Positions 50,190-58,360 of a stretch of 64,000 nt of DNA are shown here, piece by piece. This DNA comes from Cellulomonas triticagri (lineage in GTDB: Bacteria; Actinomycetota; Actinomycetes; Actinomycetales; Cellulomonadaceae): assembly GCF_003696205.1 (NCBI RefSeq), contig NZ_RFFI01000002.1:1-64000 (forward strand), written 5' to 3'. A program made the translations under genes and the position numbers. The notes beneath the pieces are model-generated. The model was not told the origin of the DNA, searched no databases, and saw only the letters and a list, made by a program, of their open reading frames with translations. Every line of letters begins with the position of its first letter. Position 1 is the stretch's first letter.

Positions 50190-50627
50190 TCAGTCGGGCA
50201 TGGGCTCGCCTTCGGCGGTGCTTCGTCGCTCGCCTTCCTCGCCGGCGGCGAACTGGGCACGAAGTGCTGCGGCGTCCTCGCGAGTGATCCTGCAGATCGA
50301 GGTCACGACGCGCTGCCAGCGCCACTCCTCGTCCGGCCACGTCGGGTGCGGGTCGAAGGTGTAGCGGGGCCGACACCCGACTCGGACGATGTCAGGCTCC
50401 GGGACGCCCGAGCCGAGGTCCCACGAGCTCACCTCGAGCAGGTGGCTCCACTGACCGTCGAAAGGGAAGCGCCCTGAGCCGACGCCGCGGACCCGGACCA
50501 CGGCGACACGGTCCAGGTCCAGGAGGTAGTACGTGGAACCGGCCGAACCGATCCGCCACATCCCCTCGCTCGCGCCCACGCGGAGCACCGTGACGGTGCT
50601 TCGTGCTTCCGGCTCGATCGGGTTCAT
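50190..50627 (-). CDS. Hypothetical protein, 145 aa
   Basis: ATG at 50627. Beta-rich first half (STVTVLRVGASEGMWRIGS, then YYLLDLDRVAVVRVRG), then TFDPHPTWPDEEWRWQRVV and a helical, acidic tail. The pattern recalls small island-borne proteins but I do not recognise a family. It lies 117 bp upstream of the AbiEi-like gene on the same strand. Confidence 0.5.
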   Translation of the reverse strand: MNPIEPEARSTVTVLRVGASEGMWRIGSAGSTYYLLDLDRVAVVRVRGVGSGRFPFDGQWSHLLEVSSWDLGSGVPEPDIVRVGCRPRYTFDPHPTWPDEEWRWQRVVTSICRITREDAAALRAQFAAGEEGERRSTAEGEPMPD

Positions 50628-50793
50628 ACCACCCAGCCTCGCACCGGCCCCCGACACGCCACGCACGACGCCAGGCACCCGCTGCGGGTTCGTCGCCGCC
50701 CCCGCGTTTCCGGAGCGCTTGCGGGGAGCTTCGCGGCAAGGCCCCACCCGCCCAAGAGCTGGTGCGACGGAGGAACGCGGTTCCGGCCGGGGT

Positions 50794-50967
50794 CTAGCGC
50801 TCCCTCCGGAGCCGCGGGGCCCAAATGCGACTTGCGCGGCGCGGCGCTCCGTAGGCCCGCGCGGCCAGCTCGGTCTCGATCTCCTCGCGGAGCGCCGCGA
50901 ACTTGGCGGCCTGCTCGGGCGTGAGCGTGCGCTGGGGGAGTCGCACAGGACGGAACTCGATGGGCAT
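50794..50967 (-). CDS. Small hypothetical protein, 57 aa
   Basis: ATG at 50967 with AGGAGC 4 nt upstream. The peptide begins MPIEFRPVRLPQRTLTPEQA and continues as one amphipathic helix (KFAALREEIETELAARAYG) with a basic tail. The good ribosome binding site makes it more credible than the longer reading to 51129. Function unknown; divergent from the TIR-SAVED gene. Confidence 0.45.
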   Translation of the reverse strand: MPIEFRPVRLPQRTLTPEQAAKFAALREEIETELAARAYGAPRRASRIWAPRLRRER

Positions 50968-51151
50968 GATCGCTCCTGCTGGACTTGCCTCCGTGACGTC
51001 GTCCTCGAAGGCCGCGTGGACATCGGCGCCCACGACCGTCTTGTCGGCGACGATAGCGCCCCGCAGCGCATGCGGACGATCGCTGGCCGCACCGGCTTGT
51101 CGGTGCGCGGCGATAGCGTGCGACTGCACCGACGACGCCAGGGGAGCGCTG

Positions 51152-52417
51152 ATGAACCAGATGGACGAGACGTTCGACCCGATCGGCCCCCACTTCCTGT
51201 CCTACCGGCAGCAGGACGGCACACAGGTCACAGACGAGATCATGTGGCGGCTACGAGCGGCCGGCGTGCTGGTGTGGCGGGATGCTGCCGACCTCTCGCC
51301 CGGTGACACCGAGACACGGCTCGAGGAAGCGCTGGCCGACGGCCTCGCCGGCGGGATCCTCGTGATCACGGAGGACGTCGCCAACTCCCGGATCGTGCGC
51401 GAGCTCGAGGCACCTCGGCTGATCGAGCTGGCAGCCCACAGCTCGTTCGGGCTCGCGATCGCGAACGACGTCGTGGCGTGGGGCGAGCCGGACTACGGTG
51501 CACCGGACCGGCTGCTGGGCCGAGACGACGGGAAGCTGGCGGGGTTCGTCCAGGACTCGGTCGCGAGCCCGGACGGCATGCGTCAGCTCGTCGAACGGGT
51601 GCGGCGCCTCCGCGTGCGGAATCTCCGGGAGCGGGTGGCTGCCTGCGACGGCTGGTTGCGGTTGAGCGTCCAGACGAGGAACTCCGGCGCCAGCGTGGAC
51701 CGGACGGGTGCCGCGCTCGACCTGCGAGTCAGGCCAGCCCGGTCCGGCCGTCTCCCCGACGCCACAGGCCTGCGGTACTTCGCGGACAGCGCCCCCGGGA
51801 TCGCGGATGCGGTGATCGATGCAGGGGCGTCCAAGGTCCGGTTGAGCGGGGGTGCGCACCTCAGCGTCGCGCTCGCACTCGGTGTCCTGCTGCCGACGAC
51901 GCGGATCGGACGGATCGAGGTTCTCGACCAGTACGACCAGACCTGGTCCGCGGGTGCACCTGCCTTCGGCGCTGAACCGGACCTGCTGCACGTCGCCGAG
52001 GAGCACATCACGGGGGCGGACGATGCGCGGGCGGTCGCCGTCTACCTCGATTTGATGCCGATGCCCAACGACGGAGCCTGGCTGGCCTTGCTGGACCAGG
52101 TGCCGACACCGTTCGCCGCCGCTGTGCACGTGCGCCCTGCCGCCGATGGCATGCTCGACCCCGGCCGAGGAGCCGCACTTGCAGGAACGGCCGCGGCGGT
52201 GGTGCGCGAGCTGACCTACCGGCACGCTGGCGCGGAGGCGCACATCGTCTACCGCGGACCGTTCGGGTTGGCGCCGCTCATCGGCAGGCTGCTGAACACC
52301 GTCCGGGGGGTGCTGTACGAGTGGGACGACACCGGGGAGTCCGCCCGCTACGTGCCCACCTTGCGTACGTCCCCGGCCGACCAGAGCCGCCCCGTCGAGA
52401 CTCTCCTGCACGACTAG
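51152..52417 (+). CDS. TIR-SAVED effector of CBASS
   Basis: 421 aa, ATG with AGGGGAGC upstream. Residues about 8-120 are a TIR domain (HFLSYRQQDGTQVTDEI, VLVWRDAADLSPGDTETRLE, GGILVITEDVANSRIVREL with the likely catalytic Glu). Residues about 220-405 are a SAVED cyclic-nucleotide sensor (GGAHLSVALALGVLLP, IGRIEVLDQYDQTWS, FGLAPLIGRLLNTVRGVLYEW). On binding a cyclic oligonucleotide such proteins assemble and the TIR domain destroys NAD+, killing or arresting the infected cell. Unlike many CBASS operons, it is convergent with the other genes, sharing 4 bp with the Cap3 stop. Confidence 0.9.
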   Translation: MNQMDETFDPIGPHFLSYRQQDGTQVTDEIMWRLRAAGVLVWRDAADLSPGDTETRLEEALADGLAGGILVITEDVANSRIVRELEAPRLIELAAHSSFGLAIANDVVAWGEPDYGAPDRLLGRDDGKLAGFVQDSVASPDGMRQLVERVRRLRVRNLRERVAACDGWLRLSVQTRNSGASVDRTGAALDLRVRPARSGRLPDATGLRYFADSAPGIADAVIDAGASKVRLSGGAHLSVALALGVLLPTTRIGRIEVLDQYDQTWSAGAPAFGAEPDLLHVAEEHITGADDARAVAVYLDLMPMPNDGAWLALLDQVPTPFAAAVHVRPAADGMLDPGRGAALAGTAAAVVRELTYRHAGAEAHIVYRGPFGLAPLIGRLLNTVRGVLYEWDDTGESARYVPTLRTSPADQSRPVETLLHD

Positions 52418-52974
52418 GGACGTTCGAGACGTGCGGCCGCCCGTTCGCTCGTGTCCTGCGCTTCGAGCTCCAGCGCTCCGGCCTCGATGTCGGTAAGCAG
52501 GAGCCCGACGTCGTGGATCCTGACCCGGCGGCGGCTGCGCGCGCGCCCGGGCCGCGACACGACCACGGCGGCGAACCGGGCGTACGTCGGGCCGGGCCTC
52601 GCACCGGTGTACGGCAGCACCAGCAGAGCGACGTGGTCGGTTGTGTCCCCAGCGGACCGCGTGAGGCTATCGAGGTCGAGCATGCTGGGTGGCGCGTCCC
52701 GCGGATGCGTGTGCCAGTCGCCGACAAACCCGACCACGGGCGGCGCATCCGCCCGCAGGCCATCCAACGCCGCCTTCGCGCGCGCCTGATCGAGCTCGTA
52801 GGTGACGTGCGTGCTCGCGGGGTCGGCGACGAGCAGCGCCCGCGTCACGACGATCGTCTCGCCACTGCGGAACCCTGCCAGGATGCCACCGGTCTCTCGT
52901 GGCAGTGCCGCCTCTCCCGCGCGGTGCATGGCGGCGAGCGCCTCGGCGGCGATCACGATGCTCGGTCCATTCAT
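52414..52974 (-). CDS. cap3: CBASS Cap3 JAB/JAMM deconjugating protease
   Basis: 186 aa. The JAMM zinc-peptidase pattern is present: PRETGGILAGF with the Glu, then GDWHTHPRDAPPSMLD giving HxH, the Pro-Ser and the metal-binding Asp. In type II CBASS, Cap3 removes the covalent link that Cap2 makes on the CD-NTase and so balances its activation. ATG overlaps the Cap2 stop (ATGA), and its stop overlaps the end of the convergent effector gene. Confidence 0.9.
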   Translation of the reverse strand: MNGPSIVIAAEALAAMHRAGEAALPRETGGILAGFRSGETIVVTRALLVADPASTHVTYELDQARAKAALDGLRADAPPVVGFVGDWHTHPRDAPPSMLDLDSLTRSAGDTTDHVALLVLPYTGARPGPTYARFAAVVVSRPGRARSRRRVRIHDVGLLLTDIEAGALELEAQDTSERAAARLERP

Positions 52975-54488
52975 TGTGACGGTCGCGGGTGCAGACGACG
53001 CTCCTCGCCAGCTGTGTGCGGGATGGACAGCAGTTCGTCGATCGCGTGCCTAGCCGCGACGGCTGCTGCCTCCCAGACCGCTGCCGGGGGAGTGGTGCTC
53101 ACCGGGCTGCTGCAGCCCGCTTCGTACACCCCGGGCGCCGTCGGCGGCAGGTCTGGCTCCGGCAGCGCGCCCGTGCCGGGAGCCGGCCAGTGATCGACCC
53201 GGACGGCGACGCCATCGGCCAGGACCGCGACGCTCACCGCACGGCCCGCGCCGGCGCTGGCCGCCGCCGCGAGCAGGGTCGACGCCGTCGCGTCCGCGGT
53301 CGCATCGACGACCAGATCCACGGACTCCAGCAGGGTGCGGGCATCCGCGAGCGTCGTGACCGTGTCCTCGCGTGCATCGATCCGGCAGCCGGTTCCTGGC
53401 CTGGTGCGCATCAGCACGCTCTTCACGGCCGCGACCTTCGCTCGACCGACGTGCTCGTGGCCCGCCAGGTGACGTATCACGTTCCCCGGCAGCAACCGAT
53501 CGGGGTCGACCAGCTCGAGGTGGCCGACCCCCGAGCGGTGCAGCAGGTCGGCGACGGCCGAGCCCACCGCACCGACACCGAGCACCGAGACCGACAGGGA
53601 CCCGAGCTCGGCGTGCCGGGGGTGCGACCGGCGCTGCAGCGAGGCGCGATCCAGCGGTGCCGTCACGTGCGCGCGAAGCGCGACGCCGTCCCCCTGGGGT
53701 CGCGCTTCGAGCGCGAGCGCCCCCACGCTCTCACCCCGCCGGTACCGCAGGACGAGCTCGCGGATCCCGCCGTGCACGGAGGAGACCAGCTTCTCGGCAT
53801 CGGGGCCGGCCGAGGCCACCAGGGACGACCAGTCGCGGATCGGGGACGTCAGCTCACCGAGATCCAGGACCAGGGCGCTCGAGCGCGGCCACGGAAGTAG
53901 GCGCCCACGCTTGCCGCGGCGCGGGCGAGCGGGCTCGCCCACGATGCGACAGCCGTAGCGTGCCGGACGGAGCTGAACGACCCGGCCTGCTACCGGCGCG
54001 AGGTCGCCGAACAGCACGGTCAGCCCGGAGCCGCGGAAGTACCGGTCCATGTCCAGGGCGGGTTCGTCATCCGGCCAGCCGTCGAGGTCCTGGTCGAGCC
54101 ACGCCTCGATCTGCTCGAACAGTGTGCCGGGGTCGGCCCAGGGCAGCCGGGTGGGGTCGCCGCGCTCGAAGAGGCACAGGTGGCCCTTGCGTTCCCGGTG
54201 CCAGGACCATGACGCCTCGTGATACTCCTCGATTTCCTGGCCGGCCCACACGTTCGCGGCGGCGCGCGTGAGCGGCTTGACGACCGGCACCGTGAACGGG
54301 AAGTCCGGGGGCAGCGCGATGTCGAGCACGGTGACAGCACCACCGCGGTGCGTTAGCACGCCGCGCCAGGTGTCCTTCAGGTGGCCCTGCCGCTCGAACG
54401 CGCGTCGCGCCAGCGCGTCGGCGAGGACCTCCCGCGCCTGCACCCCGGCCAGACGCAGCTGCTCCGCGGGTGCCGAAGACGAGCTCAT
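52971..54488 (-). CDS. cap2: CBASS Cap2 E1-E2 fusion
   Basis: 505 aa. Residues about 1-150 are E2-like (LPPDFPFTVPVVKPL, with Cys105 in KGHLCLFERGD as likely E2 cysteine). Residues about 295-505 are ThiF/E1-like with the adenylation motif VLGVGAVGSAVADLL, LVDPDRLLPGNVIRH, VVDATADATAS and E1 cysteine candidate Cys459 in YEAGCSSPVS. Cap2 conjugates the C-terminus of the CD-NTase to a target, priming signal synthesis. It is coupled to the CD-NTase and Cap3 genes by ATGA overlaps on both sides. Confidence 0.9.
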   Translation of the reverse strand: MSSSSAPAEQLRLAGVQAREVLADALARRAFERQGHLKDTWRGVLTHRGGAVTVLDIALPPDFPFTVPVVKPLTRAAANVWAGQEIEEYHEASWSWHRERKGHLCLFERGDPTRLPWADPGTLFEQIEAWLDQDLDGWPDDEPALDMDRYFRGSGLTVLFGDLAPVAGRVVQLRPARYGCRIVGEPARPRRGKRGRLLPWPRSSALVLDLGELTSPIRDWSSLVASAGPDAEKLVSSVHGGIRELVLRYRRGESVGALALEARPQGDGVALRAHVTAPLDRASLQRRSHPRHAELGSLSVSVLGVGAVGSAVADLLHRSGVGHLELVDPDRLLPGNVIRHLAGHEHVGRAKVAAVKSVLMRTRPGTGCRIDAREDTVTTLADARTLLESVDLVVDATADATASTLLAAAASAGAGRAVSVAVLADGVAVRVDHWPAPGTGALPEPDLPPTAPGVYEAGCSSPVSTTPPAAVWEAAAVAARHAIDELLSIPHTAGEERRLHPRPSQ

Positions 54489-55510
54489 CCGAATCGGCGG
54501 GTGCCGCCGGCGACCTGGGAATCACCCGCGCGCACCTCAGTGAACATCTTGCGGGTCCCGTTGAGGTTGCAGTCGTCCGGCATCGGGAAGACGTAGTCCT
54601 GCTCACCCTGATCATCGACCGCCTTGCCCAGGATGTCGCGGAACGTCTTCGCGGCGGAGCACTTGTCGTCGTCATCGGCGTCGAGCGCCTCCTGCGCGCG
54701 CTCGCCGGCCTCGACGAACGAGTTAGCCAGCGCCTGCTTGTCGGCGTCCTCACCACGGACGTACAGCTTCTCGCCCTGCAGCGTCGGGTCGTCGAGGCCC
54801 CAGCCCAGCACGAACGCGTTGTACAGCTGCTGACCCGTCTCGCGGAGCGCCGAGACGTACACCTCGGGCAGTGTGCCGTGCACGACCGCACCGGAGGAGA
54901 ACGCGGCGACGGCGGCCATCTCGACGGTGAGGCCGCCCGGCTTCTTCTTGCCGTGCAGCGAGCGGCGGGTCTGCCGGAGCAGCTTCACGACGGGCACGTA
55001 CAGCTTGTCGTACTCGTCGTTGAGCTGGGTCTTGAGGGCGGTGAGGCGCTCGGGATTGGTCGCCTGCCACCCGTCCTCGCCGCGCTTCGGGAGCTGCCAG
55101 ACCTCCTCGCCGTACGGGCTGGTCCAGGGCCGAGCCGGGACGGCGTCGACGTACAGGCCGTCGAGGTCGGGGAACGAGATCTGGATGCTGCGCGCCTGCC
55201 GCTTCATCCGTTCGGAGCCGAACGCGGCCTTCAGCACCCGCTCGAACTCCTTGAGCAGCGTCGCCGGGTCGACGTCGTCGGGCAGATCGGGCAGCCGACC
55301 GAACAGGTCCACGTCCTTCATCCGGCGGATGGACACGTCGCGCTTGTAGCTGCCGATCAGGATCGGCGAGAAGCCCCAGGCGGCGATGACCGGGTCGGCC
55401 GCCAGGACGTCGCGTACCTCCTGGTGTGCCACAGGGGCGTTGGCCTTGTCTGCCTCGGTGGGTTCGATGTTGCTGCGAGCTTCGGAGAACTGCGTGAACA
55501 GCAGCGGCAT
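54485..55510 (-). CDS. CBASS CD-NTase (cGAS/DncV-like nucleotidyltransferase)
   Basis: 341 aa from an ATG with AAGGGA upstream. Active-site motif GSYKR at residues 53-57, followed by DVDLF with Asp66 and Asp68, and the third acidic residue Asp122 in LYVDAVPARPW. This is the nucleotidyltransferase that makes the cyclic oligonucleotide signal on infection. The C-terminus ends in glycine (GGTRRFG), as expected for the end that Cap2 activates and conjugates. First gene of the Cap2-Cap3 operon. The clade and the product cannot be read directly. Confidence 0.92.
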   Translation of the reverse strand: MPLLFTQFSEARSNIEPTEADKANAPVAHQEVRDVLAADPVIAAWGFSPILIGSYKRDVSIRRMKDVDLFGRLPDLPDDVDPATLLKEFERVLKAAFGSERMKRQARSIQISFPDLDGLYVDAVPARPWTSPYGEEVWQLPKRGEDGWQATNPERLTALKTQLNDEYDKLYVPVVKLLRQTRRSLHGKKKPGGLTVEMAAVAAFSSGAVVHGTLPEVYVSALRETGQQLYNAFVLGWGLDDPTLQGEKLYVRGEDADKQALANSFVEAGERAQEALDADDDDKCSAAKTFRDILGKAVDDQGEQDYVFPMPDDCNLNGTRKMFTEVRAGDSQVAGGTRRFG

Positions 55511-55882
55511 GTCGGTTCCCTTGATCGCGTCCTGGACCTGTGAGGGGACTGTAGAGCCTGCCGCCGACACCGCCGGGCCCTCGGGTGCTCTCGGGTCGAC
55601 CGGCTGGGGTTGTCGCACGGGCTGTGCGACGACCCCGCGGATGTGTCCTGAGCGTTCCGGTGGTGCGCATCCCGGGTGCACCGGCCGGCCCGAAGATGTC
55701 CACGGGACCCCAACTGCGTCTGAGGTCGGTGCCAGGCTCGTGGCTCGTGGCTCGTGGACGGGGCCTGGGCTGCTCGGGCCGCACCACGCGGCGCTGGCTC
55801 CGCGCGTGGGGTCGGTTCGAGGCGCGGCGGCGCAGCACACACGTCGCGGGCCGTGGGAGCCCGGTACGAGAGGAGGCCACCC
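55511..55882. other. Non-coding leader between CBASS and the right-end genes
   Basis: 372 bp with no credible gene. It must carry the CBASS promoter (leftward) and that of the small rightward gene at 55883. It contains three tandem copies of GGCTCGT at 55735-55755. No convincing hairpin operator was found. Confidence 0.4.
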
Positions 55883-56074
55883 GTGCGGATCATTGCCAGG
55901 GTAGACGGTGCGGAGCCGTCCGATCTCGATGTCGTGCGCGCCGCCCTGCAACTGCTCGACGAGCGGTCGGAGGCGCGGTCCGTGCTCGCTGACGTGGTCG
56001 ACGCTCTGGCCCGCGGTGCGGGCGTCATGCTGATCTCCGGCGCAGCGACCGGGCGCGTCGAACGACCGCGATGA
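55883..56074 (+). pseudogene. Truncated antitoxin/excisionase-like protein, 63 aa
   Basis: GTG with GAGGAGG upstream. The peptide (VRIIARVDGAEPSDLDVVRA, then LADVVDALARGAGVMLISG) resembles the N-terminal half of small actinobacterial helix-turn-helix antitoxins, which normally continue into a QQAADLLGVS-type DNA-binding helix. Here the frame stops just where that helix should begin. No toxin gene follows. It may be a broken antitoxin left by an earlier insertion; the following 257 bp to the integrase show nothing. Confidence 0.45.
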
Positions 56075-56331
56075 GGCGCGCCGACCTCCGGTCTGCCCTC
56101 ACGCGGTCGCCGAGGTCACGAGCGGAGCTCCTCGCGGCCGGCGCCAACCTCGTACGCTGACGGCTCGCGCGATCAGGTCCCGGCTGTGCACGACACTCTC
56201 GTGTACGACCGGCAGATTCTTGACGTGAAGATGCCAGCCTGCCGTCGAGGAGCGGTGCGTCCGAGAGTGCGGCGGGCACGTCGTCGTCGGCTGGGTGGAG
56301 AGACGGCGCGATGCGCCCCTCCCTGCGGGCC

Positions 56332-57822
56332 TCAGGAGTGCGGTGCGTGCCTGCGGCCCGCCACCCTGACCGAGTGCGCGGGCGTTCTCGGTCCGTCTGT
56401 GCGCCGGCCTGTGGAGCGCACGCCGGCGTGCCGCGATGGCACAGCACCGGTGTCGTGGACGGCCACCGCGACCATCTCCCAGGGCGCCTGCGCCGCGGGG
56501 CCGTCGGCACCGTGCACGGCGTTGGTGGCCGCACCCCAGTGTTCGCTGCCGGAGCGGTAGTACCGGGAGCTGAGCACCTCCAGGCTGGCCCAGCCTCCGA
56601 TCGCCATCAGCTGGGCCGGGGTGAGCCGCAACCAGTCGATCATGTCCCGAGCGAACCGGTGCCGCAGCGAGTGCCACGGGTGTTGCATCTGGGTCACCCT
56701 GATGTCCCTAGTCGCGCCGTTGCGGAGCTTGCGCCGCTCGGTGACCATCTCGAACCTCCATCCAGCGGCCTTCTGGGCCCTGATCAGGAGCTCGTTGAGG
56801 TTGGACGACCACCACATGCCGCCCTCGGGCGCGGGGAACAGCAGCGCTTCCGGGTTGGTGCCGGCCGCCTGCTCGGCCCGCGCGGCGCGGACCCGGTCCA
56901 GAAGCATCTGCTCGAGGCCGATGCCGCTTCGGTTGATCGGCGGCACCGGCACCCGGCGGCGCTTGCCGGTCTTGGGTCGCGCTCGCCGGGTGCGGCCGGC
57001 GGACCACTGCCAGTCGACCCGAACGACGAGGTGGCCCTCGCGCTCGACGATGTCATCGGCGCGCAGCTGGAACTGTTCGCCGACGCGAAGTCCGGTGGCG
57101 GCTGCGAAGTGCACAGCGAGCGCACCCCAACGCATCCGCAGTTGCAGCTCGTCGGCGAACGCGCGTACCGCCTCGTGCTGCGGGCAGTCCTCCGGCCCCA
57201 CGTAGTCCTCAGCCTGCCCGACCAGGGGCGCGGTCCGGTGCCGCGACGGTCGTGCCTCCGGCTGCGGGAACCGGGGCTCGAGTAGGGGAGCGTGCTGCGA
57301 GGGGAGCAGAGCCGCCTGGGTGTCGGTCAGCGCTCCTTGCCGGCACGCCCAGTTCAGGAAGCCGCGCACGTGCCGGGTCATCTGCCCGACCATCCCGGGT
57401 GTCCCGCAGGCCGTGCGCATCCGGTCGACCACGGCGCGGTCCAGCGCGTGCGCTGGCAGGGTCGCGACCTCGCCGACGGCCCGGGTGAGGTCCTGGGTGA
57501 CGGTCGTGTGGTGGGTGTCCGTCCAGCTCGTCCCGAGCGGCCGCCCGTGCTTGTCGCACTTGCGTCCGAGCGGGGTGCTGACGTACTCGGCGACCAGGTC
57601 TCCGAGGGTGCGGGACTTCGGGTCGACACGACCGGACTGCTCGGCGTCCAGCTCCTGGGCCCGGTTCCAGGCCATCTGGGGAGACCGGCCCCCGGACCGG
57701 TCTCGCCGAACACCCTGGTCGTCGACAACAGTGATCCGGTAGGTAGGCCGCGAGGCCGTGGGCTCGTACAGGGTGACCCGACCGCTGGTGCCGACCGGGA
57801 GGCCGGCGCCCCGGGCGGTCAC
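56332..57822 (-). CDS. int: Tyrosine integrase of the island
   Basis: 496 aa, GTG at 57822 overlapping the excisionase-like stop (GTGA). N-terminal beta-rich arm-binding domain, a SAM-like core-binding domain, then the catalytic domain: Arg in ATGLRVGEQF, Lys in KTGKRRRVPVPP, HSLRHRFARD, Trp in IGGWASLEVL and nucleophile Tyr in SSRYYRSG. The last 60 residues are basic and low-complexity. Its place 540 bp from the right attachment core, next to an excisionase-like gene, makes it the enzyme most likely to have placed the island at glnA. Confidence 0.9.
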   Translation of the reverse strand: MTARGAGLPVGTSGRVTLYEPTASRPTYRITVVDDQGVRRDRSGGRSPQMAWNRAQELDAEQSGRVDPKSRTLGDLVAEYVSTPLGRKCDKHGRPLGTSWTDTHHTTVTQDLTRAVGEVATLPAHALDRAVVDRMRTACGTPGMVGQMTRHVRGFLNWACRQGALTDTQAALLPSQHAPLLEPRFPQPEARPSRHRTAPLVGQAEDYVGPEDCPQHEAVRAFADELQLRMRWGALAVHFAAATGLRVGEQFQLRADDIVEREGHLVVRVDWQWSAGRTRRARPKTGKRRRVPVPPINRSGIGLEQMLLDRVRAARAEQAAGTNPEALLFPAPEGGMWWSSNLNELLIRAQKAAGWRFEMVTERRKLRNGATRDIRVTQMQHPWHSLRHRFARDMIDWLRLTPAQLMAIGGWASLEVLSSRYYRSGSEHWGAATNAVHGADGPAAQAPWEMVAVAVHDTGAVPSRHAGVRSTGRRTDGPRTPAHSVRVAGRRHAPHS

Positions 57823-58214
57823 GACGCCACCGCCTGCGCGGCGCGCAGCGCGGCGATCGCGGCCAGGGCGTCGTGGTCGGTCTCGGCGTACCGCGGGAGG
57901 TCGGGCCCGGCGGCCGCGGTGGCGGGTGCCGGCTCGCCCGTGGTGGCCGCCCGTCGGGGTGCCACGGGCGCCGGGGTCGCCTGCTCCGGGGTGGCCGTGG
58001 CGGCGGCGTCGACGAAGTCGAGCACACGCTCCCGGCGCCAGTACTGCCGCGCCGTGCGGGCCTCCGAGAGCCGGGACGCGGCCGGGAAGTCCGGGCGTGC
58101 GATCAGCGAGCGGGCGGCTCGGATCCCGACCCGGAACGCCAGGGCGACGTGCTCGACCGTCCAGATCGGGTCGGCCAGGTCGACCGGGGGCAGGGGCGTG
58201 GTGCGCGTGTGCAT
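57819..58214 (-). CDS. Excisionase-like helix-turn-helix protein
   Basis: 131 aa from an ATG at 58214 (an ATG at 58241 is possible; neither has a good ribosome binding site). The N-terminal half (DPIWTVEHVALAFRVGIRAA, then DFPAASRLSEARTARQYWRRERVLDF in parts) has the pattern of an AlpA/Xis-type winged helix; the second half is alanine/proline-rich. It is translationally coupled to the integrase and adjacent to the attachment site, as a recombination directionality factor would be. Confidence 0.7.
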   Translation of the reverse strand: MHTRTTPLPPVDLADPIWTVEHVALAFRVGIRAARSLIARPDFPAASRLSEARTARQYWRRERVLDFVDAAATATPEQATPAPVAPRRAATTGEPAPATAAAGPDLPRYAETDHDALAAIAALRAAQAVAS

Positions 58215-58278
58215 GCCGGGCACGGTTGGGAGCCGCGGCATCGCGGCAATCGCCGCACGCGGTTGTGGCAGAGAAAGT

Positions 58279-58313
58279 GGCAGCCCCGCCACCACGAGGG
58301 TGACGGGGCTGCC
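58279..58313 (-). terminator. Island-borne terminator now serving glnA
   Basis: A 15-bp stem with one mismatch (GGCAGCCCCGCCACC / GGTGACGGGGCTGCC) around ACGAG, about 50 bp past the glnA stop and inside the island. It would end glnA transcription before the integrase genes. Confidence 0.75.
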
Positions 58314-58360
58314 GTTCGTGCAGGTCAGGCGCTCAAGGGAGCAGCCTCGAACCCTGACGC

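Noticed and set aside
58330-58360. tRNA T-arm-like text near the right attachment site (GGGTTCGAGGC on the - strand)
   Set aside because: No matching T-stem, anticodon arm or acceptor stem around it.
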